A DNA stretch of 64,000 bases, taken from positions 62,001-126,000 of the forward strand of contig NZ_JAHBBD010000003.1 in the NCBI RefSeq assembly GCF_019331775.1, in the 5' to 3' direction. Source of the DNA: Bifidobacterium phasiani (GTDB taxonomy: Bacteria > Actinomycetota > Actinomycetes > Actinomycetales > Bifidobacteriaceae). Of this stretch, positions 7,003 to 15,657 are shown in pieces. Below the pieces are notes generated by a model. That model saw only the letters and a list, made by a program, of their open reading frames with translations. It was not told the origin of the DNA and searched no databases. The position numbers and the translations under genes are program-made. How positions within the stretch are numbered: the stretch's first letter is position 1; each line of letters begins with the position of its first letter.

Positions 7003-9480
7003 ATGAGCGAACTGAACTTGGAGCCGGGTCAGCTGGTGGGGGGCTATACGCTGATCTCACGGCTCGGCGCGGGTGCGATGGGCTCCGTCTGGCGCGTGCG
7101 CGACGACGGCGGCCAGGTCTATGCGATGAAGGTCCTGCGCGACTCGCTGTCCGAGGACGACATCGACCCGGCGAACCCGGACGACCCGGCGGTGCGCGAA
7201 CGGCTGACGGCCCGCGAGCGCCTGCGCCGCGAGGCGATGGCGCTGCGCAAGGTGCGGCACCCGGGCGTCTGCCAGATCGTGGACATGGAATTGGACGACT
7301 CGCTGGCGTTCATCGTCACCGAGCTGATCGAGGGCAAGAACCTGCGCGACGACGTGGCCGCGAACGGCCGCTATGTGGCCGACGACCTGGAGCGCCTGGC
7401 GCGCAAGCTGATCGAGGCGGTGCGCGCCGTGCATGCGGCCGGCATCGTCCACCGCGACATCAAGCCGACGAACGTGATGGTGTCGGCCTCCGGCCCGGTG
7501 CTGGTGGACTTCGGCATCGCGATGGGCGAGGGCGAGAGCCACGTGACGCGCACCGGCCTGGTGATGGGCACGCCCGGCTTCATCGCCCCGGAGATCATCG
7601 ACGGTGCGGAGTCGGACGAGCAGACCGACTGGTGGTCGCTGGCCTCGGTGCTCGCGTTCGCGGCGACCGGGGCGCCGGTGTTCGGTTCGAAGCCGATGAT
7701 GGCGGTGCTGGAGCGCGCCGCCGCGGGCAACGCCAACCTCAACGGGCTGCCGGCCGGCACGATGGCGGCGTTCCGCGCCGCGCTCGACCCCGACCGTTCC
7801 AAGCGCTGCACGCCCGAGCAGCTGCTGCAGGCCATCGAGCTGGACGCGATGAACCCGTTCGCCTGGGAGGCGGCCCCGGGCGAGACCGGCGAGACGGAGG
7901 TGGTGCGCCCTTTTGACGGCGCCACCCCGGCCTCCGGGGGCCGGCCGGCCCTGGCACGGCTGGCGGGCACGGCCTACGCCACGACCGACGGCGACGATCC
8001 GCGCAACGTTCCGTCCCGCGACCGCTCCCTGCCGTGGGACGACGAGGAGCCCGGCATCGACAACCCGCGCACGCTGTGGCGGCCCGCGGCGACCGGCGAG
8101 GGCGCCATGCCGGCGACGATCGGCGCAATCGGCGCCGGCGGCACCGCCATCCTGCCTACGGGCGCGGCATCCGACGGCGGCACCGCCATATTGCCCGCGA
8201 CAGCGATGAACGACGGCGGCACCACGGTATTGCCGGCATCCCCCGCCGCGACGGGCGGCAACGTCACCGGCGGCGGTGCCGGCACCGCCATCCTGCCTAC
8301 GGCAGCGACGACGACCGACGACCGAACCGCCGTGATGGCAGCCGACGCCGATTCCGGCGAGCCGGCCACCCGCGTCATCGCCAGCACGCCGATCCACGCC
8401 GAGTCGCCCCTCGCCGAACCGGGCCGCCTCGACGCCGGCGGCGCGACCACCGTCATGCCGGCGACGGCCGTGCCGCAGGCCACATCCGTGCTGCCGGCCG
8501 GTGGCATGCCGCAGTCCACCACCGTGCCGCCGTCAGGCGCCGAGGACGCACGCACGACCGCGATGCCCGCATCGCCGGCCACAACACCCGCACAGCCGGC
8601 ACCCGCCTACACTCCCATGCAAGCGCCCATGCAAACGACCGCCGCGCCGGCCCAGACGCCCGGCGCCCTCGGCACGGCGGCCTCCATGCAGGCACCCGCG
8701 CAACCCGGGCAACAGCCGCAGCCGCCGCAGCCCGCCATCGACCCGACCTGGCTCAAACACCGCGCCTACTATGACAAGGGCATGCCGCCCTGCCTGCTGC
8801 TCACGGCGCCGATCGCGCTGCTCGCCGCCTCCGCGCCGCTGATCGCCATGCTGCTCATGGCGGCACTGCTCTGGCTGATGCTCACCGCCGGACTCAGCAC
8901 CGAGGCGCAGCTGCGGCGCGAGTCCCGGCACGGCGGCGAACGGCGCGGCGGCGACGTGCTGTGGCGGCTGGCGTCGCTGCCCTGGCATGCGCTCAAAGGT
9001 CTGGCGCTGACGCTGCCCCGCATGGCGGCGGCGCTGGTCGTGTTCCTGTGCGGCACCGCGCTGGCCATTCCGGTGGCGCAGCTGCCGACCGGCACGTTCG
9101 TGCTGCCGCTGGGGGCCGGCGGCTTCTCGCTGACGCTGCCCTCGGACGCGCCTGCCTCGGCGACCGGCGCGACGCTGGCGCTGTTCACGGCATGCGGCTG
9201 GCTGTTCGCGGCGATGGCCATATCCCCCGACACCGTGCGCATCGGCGCGGGCGCGCTCAGCGGGCTGGCGGACCTGGCGCTGCGGCGCGCCCCGCGAACG
9301 CCCGCTCCCGGCTACGCCCCGGGGGCGGCGCAGCCGCCGTATGCCGACGGCGAAACGGCGCCCCGGCTCACCCCGCACGCCGCCGTGGCGGCCGCGCTCT
9401 GGGCGGCGACGACGGTGGCCGCCTGCGCGCTGCTGGCGGCCGGGACCTTCGTCGACTGGTCGCCGCTGTTCGCCCTGTGA
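7003..9480 (+). CDS. Membrane serine/threonine protein kinase
   Basis: The protein (825 aa) is a Hanks-type eukaryotic-like kinase. The kinase domain (about 15-285) shows the Gly loop LGAGAMGSVW, K43 in YAMK, the catalytic HRDIKPTN (D152) and DFG (D169), followed by GTPGFIAPE, so it should be active. A long disordered linker (about 300-590) is rich in Ala, Thr, Gly and Pro and holds about nine variations of a T-x-(I/V)-L/M-P motif. The C-terminal third has several hydrophobic segments (from about 590 to the end), so the kinase is cytoplasmic and anchored by a multi-pass domain. It has no PASTA repeats, unlike PknB. I prefer ATG 7003 over 6994: a TAGGAT hexamer ends 7 nt before it, which fits a leaderless start, and 6994 has no ribosome site. 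Targets are unknown; the MurJ-pseudokinase fusion at 20-24 kb is an obvious candidate. Confidence 0.9.
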   Translation: MSELNLEPGQLVGGYTLISRLGAGAMGSVWRVRDDGGQVYAMKVLRDSLSEDDIDPANPDDPAVRERLTARERLRREAMALRKVRHPGVCQIVDMELDDSLAFIVTELIEGKNLRDDVAANGRYVADDLERLARKLIEAVRAVHAAGIVHRDIKPTNVMVSASGPVLVDFGIAMGEGESHVTRTGLVMGTPGFIAPEIIDGAESDEQTDWWSLASVLAFAATGAPVFGSKPMMAVLERAAAGNANLNGLPAGTMAAFRAALDPDRSKRCTPEQLLQAIELDAMNPFAWEAAPGETGETEVVRPFDGATPASGGRPALARLAGTAYATTDGDDPRNVPSRDRSLPWDDEEPGIDNPRTLWRPAATGEGAMPATIGAIGAGGTAILPTGAASDGGTAILPATAMNDGGTTVLPASPAATGGNVTGGGAGTAILPTAATTTDDRTAVMAADADSGEPATRVIASTPIHAESPLAEPGRLDAGGATTVMPATAVPQATSVLPAGGMPQSTTVPPSGAEDARTTAMPASPATTPAQPAPAYTPMQAPMQTTAAPAQTPGALGTAASMQAPAQPGQQPQPPQPAIDPTWLKHRAYYDKGMPPCLLLTAPIALLAASAPLIAMLLMAALLWLMLTAGLSTEAQLRRESRHGGERRGGDVLWRLASLPWHALKGLALTLPRMAAALVVFLCGTALAIPVAQLPTGTFVLPLGAGGFSLTLPSDAPASATGATLALFTACGWLFAAMAISPDTVRIGAGALSGLADLALRRAPRTPAPGYAPGAAQPPYADGETAPRLTPHAAVAAALWAATTVAACALLAAGTFVDWSPLFAL

Positions 9481-9580
9481 CGGCGGCGCGGGGCGTTCAC
9501 GTGAATTTCATGTACGGGCGGCCCCCGTGCGCGGCCCGTCCACTAGTATGGGCGGAAGCATACGAAACGAAAGGACGCCG

Positions 9581-10567
9581 ATGGCGCAGAACAACAACAA
9601 GGCCGTCAAGAAGCAGACCCGGGCCGACCGGAGGGCCGCCGAGGCCGCCGCGCTGCGCGAGCAGGAGGAACGGGCGGCGAAGGAGCGCAGGCAGCAGACG
9701 ATCATCGGCGCCATCGTCGCGGTGATCGTGGTCGTGCTGGTGGCGGTCGCCGGCGTCGCGATCTGGCGTTCGGTGCATCCGTCCGAGGACGGCGGCACCT
9801 CGTCCAACATCACCATCGACGAGGCGTACACGCAGCTGCAGCAGGTGGCGACCAAGCCGTCGCGCGCGGACGAGCAGGGCGGGATCGTCATCTCGAACGG
9901 CGGATACGGCACCAAAGCCGAGGGCGCGCCGACCGTCGCGATCTACATGGACTTCCTGTGCCCGGGCTGCGGCAGCCTGCACCGCGAGCTCGACGATACG
10001 CTGGTCGAGATGATGCAGGCCGGCCAGATCAACATCGAGCTGCACTTCATGGCGTTCATGGACCGCTACTCGACCGACGACTATTCGAGCCGCGCCGCCA
10101 ACGCCGCGCTGTACATCACCGAGCACGACGACGACCCCGCGCATCTGCTCGCGTTCCTGCAGCGCATGTACGCCGAGGACTTCCAGCCCGAGGAGGGCTC
10201 CGCCTACGAGTCGGTGAGCGACGACCAGATCCGCGAGCAGGCGATCGCCGCCGGGGTCTCCGAGGACGTGGCCGACGGCATGTTCGGCGGCGAGTACTAC
10301 GACTGGCTGGACGCCGTCGACCGGTACACCCCGATGCGCAGCGAGCTGTTCAACCAGTCCGGCAGCCTCAAGGGCTCGATGAGCACGCCGACGGTGACGA
10401 TCAACGGCCACTTCTGGGACCTCAACGACCTGACGCTCGCCGACATGACCATGTACGACGGCCTGCTGATGTCGCTCGGCCTCGATGACGCCGACGTCGG
10501 CGTCGCCGGGGTCATGCCCTCGATCGGCGCGGACGGCGAGCCGATCTCGGTGACCACCGGCTCCTGA
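9581..10567 (+). CDS. Membrane-anchored DsbA-like thioredoxin-fold protein
   Basis: This 328-aa protein has a charged cytoplasmic start, one membrane segment (about 41-62) and an extracytoplasmic thioredoxin-fold domain of the DsbA/DsbG type. The active-site CPGC motif is at C127-C130 within MDFLCPGCGSLHREL, and a later STPTVTINGHFW segment holds the cis-Pro characteristic of the fold. The predicted role is thiol oxidation or isomerisation of exported proteins. The start is supported by an AAAGGA ribosome site 6 nt before ATG. No VKOR or DsbB partner is next to it. Confidence 0.88.
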   Translation: MAQNNNKAVKKQTRADRRAAEAAALREQEERAAKERRQQTIIGAIVAVIVVVLVAVAGVAIWRSVHPSEDGGTSSNITIDEAYTQLQQVATKPSRADEQGGIVISNGGYGTKAEGAPTVAIYMDFLCPGCGSLHRELDDTLVEMMQAGQINIELHFMAFMDRYSTDDYSSRAANAALYITEHDDDPAHLLAFLQRMYAEDFQPEEGSAYESVSDDQIREQAIAAGVSEDVADGMFGGEYYDWLDAVDRYTPMRSELFNQSGSLKGSMSTPTVTINGHFWDLNDLTLADMTMYDGLLMSLGLDDADVGVAGVMPSIGADGEPISVTTGS

Positions 10568-10832
10568 CGCCACGGCACGGCGATGCCCCGGGCACGGCGA
10601 TGCCCCGGGCACGGCGACGCGACGGGCATCGCCGGCGGCGGTCCATGGCACAGGGCCGCCGCCGCGCCGGGTGCGGCGTCCAAGGCGCCGCCGACGCCCC
10701 GCCTCAGGCGCGCGACACGCGGAAATGCGACCGTTTTGCGATGCGCGGTGTTCCGCGCCCGCATTTGACGGTTCGAGGGATACTGCTAAGCTAATCACTT
10801 GTTCGCAAGGCTTTTCAAGCGTTGCGGAATCC

Positions 10833-10906
10833 GCCTCCTTAGCTCAGATGGCCAGAGCGGCCGCCTTGTAAGCGGCAGGTCGTCGGTTCGATCCCGACAG
10901 GAGGCT
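10833..10906 (+). tRNA. tRNA-Thr (anticodon TGT)
   Basis: A 74-nt cloverleaf can be folded. The acceptor stem is GCCTCCT/AGGAGGC with discriminator T. The anticodon stem GCCGC/GCGGC encloses the loop CTTGTAA, giving anticodon TGT at 10867-10869, which reads ACA. The T arm contains GGTTCGATCC. CCA is not encoded. Confidence 0.95.
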
Positions 10907-10983
10907 CGAGACAGGAAAAAAACGTTGTACCATAGTTTTGTGCGGATGTTTTCCTGCACAGTGGTCTTACCTTGAGTAAGTAT

Positions 10984-11097
10984 CCAGAAGCCTTCCCCCC
11001 CAACTACGGGCTTCTGGTGGACGGGCGGAGCGTCCCCCCAACCAGCTCTGCCCGCACTAGGGGGCGGGAACATCCCCTTCTCTCCCGCCCCCTTTTT
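10984..11097 (+). terminator. Structured region ending in an intrinsic terminator
   Basis: Two stable hairpins follow the tRNA. CCAGAAGCC (10984-10992) pairs with GGCTTCTGG (11009-11017). GGGGGCGGGA (11060-11069) pairs with TCCCGCCCCC (11083-11092) and is followed by TTTTTCTTT. The second is a good Rho-independent terminator, but it lies 150 nt past the tRNA, leaving room for a small structured transcript between them. Confidence 0.6.
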
Positions 11098-11370
11098 CTT
11101 TATTCCCGCAACGATGCGTCCGCGCCCGCCCCGGGGCCGCCGTTGCGCGGCCATGCCGGACGGAGGGCCCCGCGCCGCGGCCCCGGGCCGCCCGACCGGG
11201 CAGGCTCCGGCCAAGCCCGTGCGTTCGGCCGAGCCCGCGTCGACGGACCGCCGCCCGGCCACGCGCCGGCGGTTGTGACGAATTGGCCGACAATACCCCC
11301 TACGTCGGCGACTCCCAAGGCTGCGACGATACAATGCAAGCCTGGACTGTCTTTTGCAAGGAGTGGCGGT

Positions 11371-12876
11371 ATGGCAAGGCGTTGGACGCCGCACCGGTTC
11401 GTGGTCATGCGCCGTGTGCGCGTGGCCGTCTGCGCGGTCGCGGTGACGTTGGCTTCGGTGCTGGGGTGCGGGTTCGTCACCCGCAAGTCCATCGCGCTCG
11501 ACATCAACGGGCAGACCACGACGGTGACCACCTACGCCACGACCGTCGCCCGCCTGCTGGAGGAGCAGGGGGTCACGGTGCGCAGCCACGACCAGATCAC
11601 CACGACCTCCGGCGAGCTGCGCAACCACGACGTCGTCACCGTGCGCAGCGCCTACCAGACCACCATCACCATCAACGGCGAGGAGGTGCCGTTCTGGACG
11701 GTGGCCACCAGCGCCGAACAGCTGATCGGCTTCTTCGAGGCCAACGCGGACGCCGCCACCAAGGTCACCGTCGACATCGGCAACGTGTACAACCAGCTCA
11801 CCGGCGGGCTGGTCATCAACGAGGACGGGCCGGTCACGGTCATCGCCGACGGGCAGAGCTCGGCCGCGCCCGACGGCAGGCTCCCCGCCGCCTCGATCCT
11901 CGATTCCAAGGGCATCACGCTGAACAAGGAGGACCGCGTCAGCGTCGAGAAGGACGGCGGCGAGACGATCCTGCGCGTGCGGCGCGTCACCCACGGCGAG
12001 CAGACACGCACCGAGGCCGTGCCGTTCTCCACGCAGACCGTCATCGACCCGTCGCTGGAGCCCGGCGAGACCGTCATCCGGCAGAACGGCGAGAACGGCG
12101 AGATTCAGCGGGTGTACGACGTCACCTACGTGGACGGCGAGCCGGAGAGCGAGACGCTGCTCTCGGAGACCACCACGAAGATCGCCATCGACCGGATCGT
12201 CGCCGTCGGCCCCGAGGTGGTCGAGGATCCGCAGGACACCAGCGGCGGCCAGGCGGACGCCGGCACGAACACCACGCCCGACGACCCGGCCTCCGACGGC
12301 CAGGACGATGCGTCGTCCTCCGGTTCGTCCGGCGCCGACGGGTCGGATGCCGGCTCGGGCACGGGGTCGGGATCGGACGGGTCGAGCGGCTCGAACGGCG
12401 GCGGCTCGGGCGACGCCGGATCCGGCGATACCGGCGGTTCGAACGGCAGCGGTTCGACCGACTCCGGCGGGTCGGGTTCGTCCGGCTCCGGGGACCCGGG
12501 GTCGTCGGACTCGGGAAACTCCGGGAATTCAGGGAACTCCGGGAACTCGGGAAGCTCGACGGCCCGGCTGTGGCACCCGACCGTCGCCCAGGCGCAGGCG
12601 TACGCCGCCGGCGCCGCCGCGCAGTACGGCTGGACCGGCGCCGAATGGGACGCGCTGGTCTGGCTGTGGAACCACGAATCCGGGTGGCTCTGGTACGCCG
12701 ACAACCCCTGGTCGGACGCCTACGGCATCCCGCAGGCGCTGCCCGGCTCGAAGATGGGCGTCGGCTGGCAGGACGACGGCGCCGTGCAGATCGACTGGGG
12801 CCTGAGCTACATCGCGCAGCGGTACGGCAGCCCCACGCGGGCGGTCGCGTGGTGGCAGCAACATAATTGGTACTGA
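11371..12876 (+). CDS. Rpf-like cell-wall hydrolase with DUF348 and G5 domains
   Basis: This 501-aa protein is built like actinobacterial RpfB. It has an N-terminal signal or anchor segment (about 15-35), DUF348 repeats (about 38-135), a G5 domain (about 205-285) and a Ser/Gly/Asp-rich linker (about 285-395). The C-terminal lysozyme-like domain (about 398-501) has YGWTGAEWDALVWLWNHESG, with the likely catalytic Glu in NHESGW, and AYGIPQALPG. It probably cuts peptidoglycan to promote growth or resuscitation. The C-terminal half resembles the transglycosylase-like domain found in bifidobacterial cell-wall proteins more than the mycobacterial Rpf fold. Start ATG 11371 has GCAAGGAG upstream and a TACAAT -10 at 11330. 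Upstream in-frame codons run through the terminator and were not used. It precedes rsmA and ispE, as rpfB does in mycobacteria. Confidence 0.88.
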   Translation: MARRWTPHRFVVMRRVRVAVCAVAVTLASVLGCGFVTRKSIALDINGQTTTVTTYATTVARLLEEQGVTVRSHDQITTTSGELRNHDVVTVRSAYQTTITINGEEVPFWTVATSAEQLIGFFEANADAATKVTVDIGNVYNQLTGGLVINEDGPVTVIADGQSSAAPDGRLPAASILDSKGITLNKEDRVSVEKDGGETILRVRRVTHGEQTRTEAVPFSTQTVIDPSLEPGETVIRQNGENGEIQRVYDVTYVDGEPESETLLSETTTKIAIDRIVAVGPEVVEDPQDTSGGQADAGTNTTPDDPASDGQDDASSSGSSGADGSDAGSGTGSGSDGSSGSNGGGSGDAGSGDTGGSNGSGSTDSGGSGSSGSGDPGSSDSGNSGNSGNSGNSGSSTARLWHPTVAQAQAYAAGAAAQYGWTGAEWDALVWLWNHESGWLWYADNPWSDAYGIPQALPGSKMGVGWQDDGAVQIDWGLSYIAQRYGSPTRAVAWWQQHNWY

Positions 12877-12935
12877 TATCTCGTCCGGCGGCACCGTCGG
12901 GCGGTCCCGTCCAGGCAGAGAGGGGAACGAGGAAG

Positions 12936-13838
12936 GTGACGTACCAGAACGACGCAGCGGCGGGCGCGGGCGCCCCGCCGGCCGGCCGGCTGCTCGGCGC
13001 CGCCGACATCCGGCGCATCGCCGACGAGGCCGGCGTGAGCCCCACCAAGAAGTTCGGCCAGAACTTCGTCATCGACCCGGGCACGGTGCGCCGCATCGTC
13101 CGCGAGGCGGGCGTGCGGGCCGGCGACCACGTCATGGAGGTCGGCCCCGGCCTGGGTTCGCTGACGCTGGCGATCCTGGAGACCGGCGCGCGCGTCACCG
13201 CCGTGGAGATCGACCCGCCGCTGGCCCGGCGCCTGCCCGACACCGTCGCCGAGTTCATGCCGCAGGCGGCCGACCGGCTGCACGTCGTGGTCCGTGACGC
13301 GCTCGACGTCACCCCCGACAACCTCACCGACTTCGCCGGCGACGAGCGGTTCTCGCTGGTCGCCAACCTGCCGTACAACGTGGCGACCCCGATCCTGCTG
13401 ACGCTGCTGGAGCGGTTCGACGCGCTCGACACCTTCCTGGTCATGGTGCAGAAGGAGGTCGCCGACCGGCTCGCGGCGACGCCCGGCAGCAAGATCTACG
13501 GCACGCCGAGCGTGAAGCTCGCCTGGTACGGCGAGGCGCAGCGGGTCGGCACGATCGGCCGCAACGTGTTCTGGCCGGCGCCGAACGTGGATTCGGCGCT
13601 GGTGCTGTTCCGCCGCTACCGCGAGCCGCGTTTCGAGGCGCGGGACCGCCGCGACGTGTTCGCGCTGATCGACGCGGCGTTCGGCCAGCGGCGCAAGACG
13701 CTGCACGCCGCGCTGCGGCGCATGGTCCCCGACGCGGCGTTCGCCGCCGCCGGCATCGACCCGGGCCGGCGCGGCGAGACGCTGACCGTCGGCGAATTCG
13801 CGGCGCTGGCCCGCGCGGCCAAGGAGGTGCGGGCATGA
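12936..13838 (+). CDS. rsmA: 16S rRNA (adenine1518/1519-N6)-dimethyltransferase
   Basis: RsmA (KsgA) dimethylates two adjacent adenines in the terminal loop of 16S rRNA during 30S assembly. The 300-aa product has the SAM-binding motif VMEVGPGLGSLTL, the acidic VEID strand and the catalytic NLPYNVATP motif, and KKFGQNFVID near the start. I chose GTG 12936, which follows GAGGGGAACGAGGAAG; an in-frame GTG at 12867 would overlap the upstream gene. The stop overlaps the ispE start (ATGA), so the two are translationally coupled. Confidence 0.93.
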   Translation: MTYQNDAAAGAGAPPAGRLLGAADIRRIADEAGVSPTKKFGQNFVIDPGTVRRIVREAGVRAGDHVMEVGPGLGSLTLAILETGARVTAVEIDPPLARRLPDTVAEFMPQAADRLHVVVRDALDVTPDNLTDFAGDERFSLVANLPYNVATPILLTLLERFDALDTFLVMVQKEVADRLAATPGSKIYGTPSVKLAWYGEAQRVGTIGRNVFWPAPNVDSALVLFRRYREPRFEARDRRDVFALIDAAFGQRRKTLHAALRRMVPDAAFAAAGIDPGRRGETLTVGEFAALARAAKEVRA

Positions 13839-14728
13839 CCCCGGTGTCCGTCAGCGTCGACTGCCCGGCGAAGACCAACCTCACGCTCCATGTCGGCCGG
13901 CCGCGCGCCGAATGGGGCGGGCGGCACGAGCTCGACACGTACTACTGCGCGGTCGGCGTCTACGACACGGTCACGGCCACCGCCAAGGCGCCGGGGGCCG
14001 GGTTCTCGCTGGACCTCTCCGGCACGCATCTGGGCGACCTGGCCGCCTCCGGCACGGACATGCGGCGCAACCACGCGGTGCTGGCGCTGTTCGCGCTGGC
14101 CGAGGCGTGCGGGCGCGAGCCGGACGTGTCGCTGACGATCGACAAGCGCATCCCCGTCGGCGCCGGGCTGGGCGGCGGCTCCGCGGACGCGGCCGCCACG
14201 CTGCTGGCGCTGAACGCGCTGTGGGGGCTGGACTGGCCGATGGACCGGCTGCGCACGGTCGCGGCCACGCTGGGCGCGGACATGCCGTTCTGCCTGACCG
14301 GCGGGTACGCGCACGGCACCGGGTTCGGCGAGCGGATCGAGACGCTGCCCCCGGACGGCGACGAGGCGCGCCGCCTGCGCGAGGCGGGCTTCCGCGGCAC
14401 GGTGCTGATCGGCGCGTACCAGGCGGAGCTGCGCACGCCCGAGGTGTACGCGACGTTCGACGAGCTGGGCCCGGGCGAGGGCGACGAGAACCATCTGCAG
14501 CAGGCCGCGATCTCGCTGCACCCGCGCAGCGGCGACGCGATCGAGGCCGCGCTCGGGGCCGGCGCGGCCCATGCGTTCGTCTCCGGGTCGGGGCCGTCGG
14601 TGGTGGCGTTCGTGCCCGACGACGCGACGGCGAGGGCGGTCGTGGAGCGCTGGCGCGGCGGGGCCGCGGTGGACCGGATCATCGCGGCGCAGGCCCCGGC
14701 CGTCCCGCGGGTGTCCGTGCAGGGCTGA
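13835..14728 (+). CDS. ispE: 4-diphosphocytidyl-2-C-methyl-D-erythritol kinase
   Basis: IspE phosphorylates CDP-methylerythritol in the non-mevalonate isoprenoid pathway. The 297-aa protein is a GHMP kinase: it starts with CPAKTNLTLHVG, has the ATP loop PVGAGLGGGSADAAA and a C-terminal SGSGPSVVAF motif. It overlaps rsmA by four bases. The rpf-rsmA-ispE order is conserved in Actinobacteria. Confidence 0.93.
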   Translation: MTPVSVSVDCPAKTNLTLHVGRPRAEWGGRHELDTYYCAVGVYDTVTATAKAPGAGFSLDLSGTHLGDLAASGTDMRRNHAVLALFALAEACGREPDVSLTIDKRIPVGAGLGGGSADAAATLLALNALWGLDWPMDRLRTVAATLGADMPFCLTGGYAHGTGFGERIETLPPDGDEARRLREAGFRGTVLIGAYQAELRTPEVYATFDELGPGEGDENHLQQAAISLHPRSGDAIEAALGAGAAHAFVSGSGPSVVAFVPDDATARAVVERWRGGAAVDRIIAAQAPAVPRVSVQG

Positions 14729-14843
14729 GGCGTGGGCGCCGGTCCGCGCCGGCGGGCGTCGTGCCGCGGCCCGGACCGCGGGCCCGGCGCGTCAGCATGT
14801 ACCGGTAAGGTTGGTACCAGTCGTTTCTACGAAGGACGGGGAC

Positions 14844-15461
14844 ATGGCACAACCATACGATGAGCGCGAAGCCCGCAAGCAGTACGTACGCCAGCGTCAG
14901 CGCACGGTGTTCACCGTCACGGGCGCCGTGTTGGCCGTCGCGATGATCATCTCGCTCCTGTTCTTCTTCCACGTGTTCGGGCTGGGCCGCGTGGACACCC
15001 CGGCCACCGAGCCGAACTACGGCGTCGTCGCGCCGTGCGCGGTCGCCGGCGACGACGGCACCCCGGCCACGACGGTGGACAACCGCAGCGTCACCGTGCG
15101 CGTGCTCAACGGCACCTCGCACTCCGGCTTCGGCCAGGCCGTCGCCGACGCGCTGCAGAACCGCGAGTTCCTGCTGCAGGGCGACGCGGGCAACTACTCC
15201 AGCCAGAACGTCGAGCGCACCACGATCTACTTCGGACGCAACGCCATCAACGCGGCGTACACGGTGAACGCCAACTTCACCGACGCGGTCATGGTGATGG
15301 ACGACCGCGAGGACACGCTGATCGACATCGTGCTCGGCGCCACGTTCCAGGATCTGACGGACACCGAGGACGTGCCGGCGGCCGGCTCGGCGATCGAGGA
15401 CTTCGCGAACTGCCAGGCGGCCGACGCGATGACCGACCTGCCCGCGGCCATCGAGCACTGA
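14844..15461 (+). CDS. LytR C-terminal-domain membrane protein
   Basis: A 205-aa protein with a basic N-terminus, one membrane segment (about 25-47) and an extracellular LytR_C domain (about 80-175). The domain is recognised by VTVRVLNGTSHSGFGQAVADAL and the ensuing TTIYFGRNAINAAY. It is the stand-alone form of the domain that follows the catalytic part in LCP (LytR-CpsA-Psr) wall-polymer ligases; it has no catalytic LCP domain itself. Probably cell-envelope related. Ribosome site GAAGGACGGGG precedes ATG 14844. Confidence 0.85.
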   Translation: MAQPYDEREARKQYVRQRQRTVFTVTGAVLAVAMIISLLFFFHVFGLGRVDTPATEPNYGVVAPCAVAGDDGTPATTVDNRSVTVRVLNGTSHSGFGQAVADALQNREFLLQGDAGNYSSQNVERTTIYFGRNAINAAYTVNANFTDAVMVMDDREDTLIDIVLGATFQDLTDTEDVPAAGSAIEDFANCQAADAMTDLPAAIEH

Positions 15462-15531
15462 GCGGATCCGCGGCACCGAGCAGACCTGCGGTACCAAGCA
15501 GATCCGTGGCACCAAGCGGAGCCCGGGTCAT
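15460..15531 (+). repeat. 18-bp tandem repeat after LytR_C gene
   Basis: Starting at the stop codon, GAGCGGATCCGCGGCACC (15460-15477) is followed in exact register by two near-copies (15478-15495 and 15496-15513) and a decaying fourth. It is short and non-coding in the gene's frame. Confidence 0.65.
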
Positions 15532-15616
15532 CGAGTATCAAGCGGAAGCGGACCCGAGTCGTCGAACGGCAGCGGTCCGACGCATTGCACGGCAGCGGTC
15601 CCACGCGTTGGACGGT

Positions 15617-15649
15617 CCGCCGGCACCGATGCGGGGCCGGCGCCGGCGG
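15617..15649 (-). terminator. GC-rich hairpin downstream of cca
   Basis: CCGCCGGCACCG (15617-15628) pairs with CGGCGCCGGCGG (15638-15649) with one wobble. It lies 9 bp past the minus-strand cca stop. No T run follows, so it is only a likely terminator. Confidence 0.4.
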
Positions 15650-15657
15650 GCCGTGCG

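Noticed and set aside
10972-11370. Longer N-terminus for the Rpf-like protein starting upstream
   Set aside because: It would run through a terminator hairpin and encode Pro/Arg-rich noise; the ATG at 11371 with ribosome site and signal segment fits the family.
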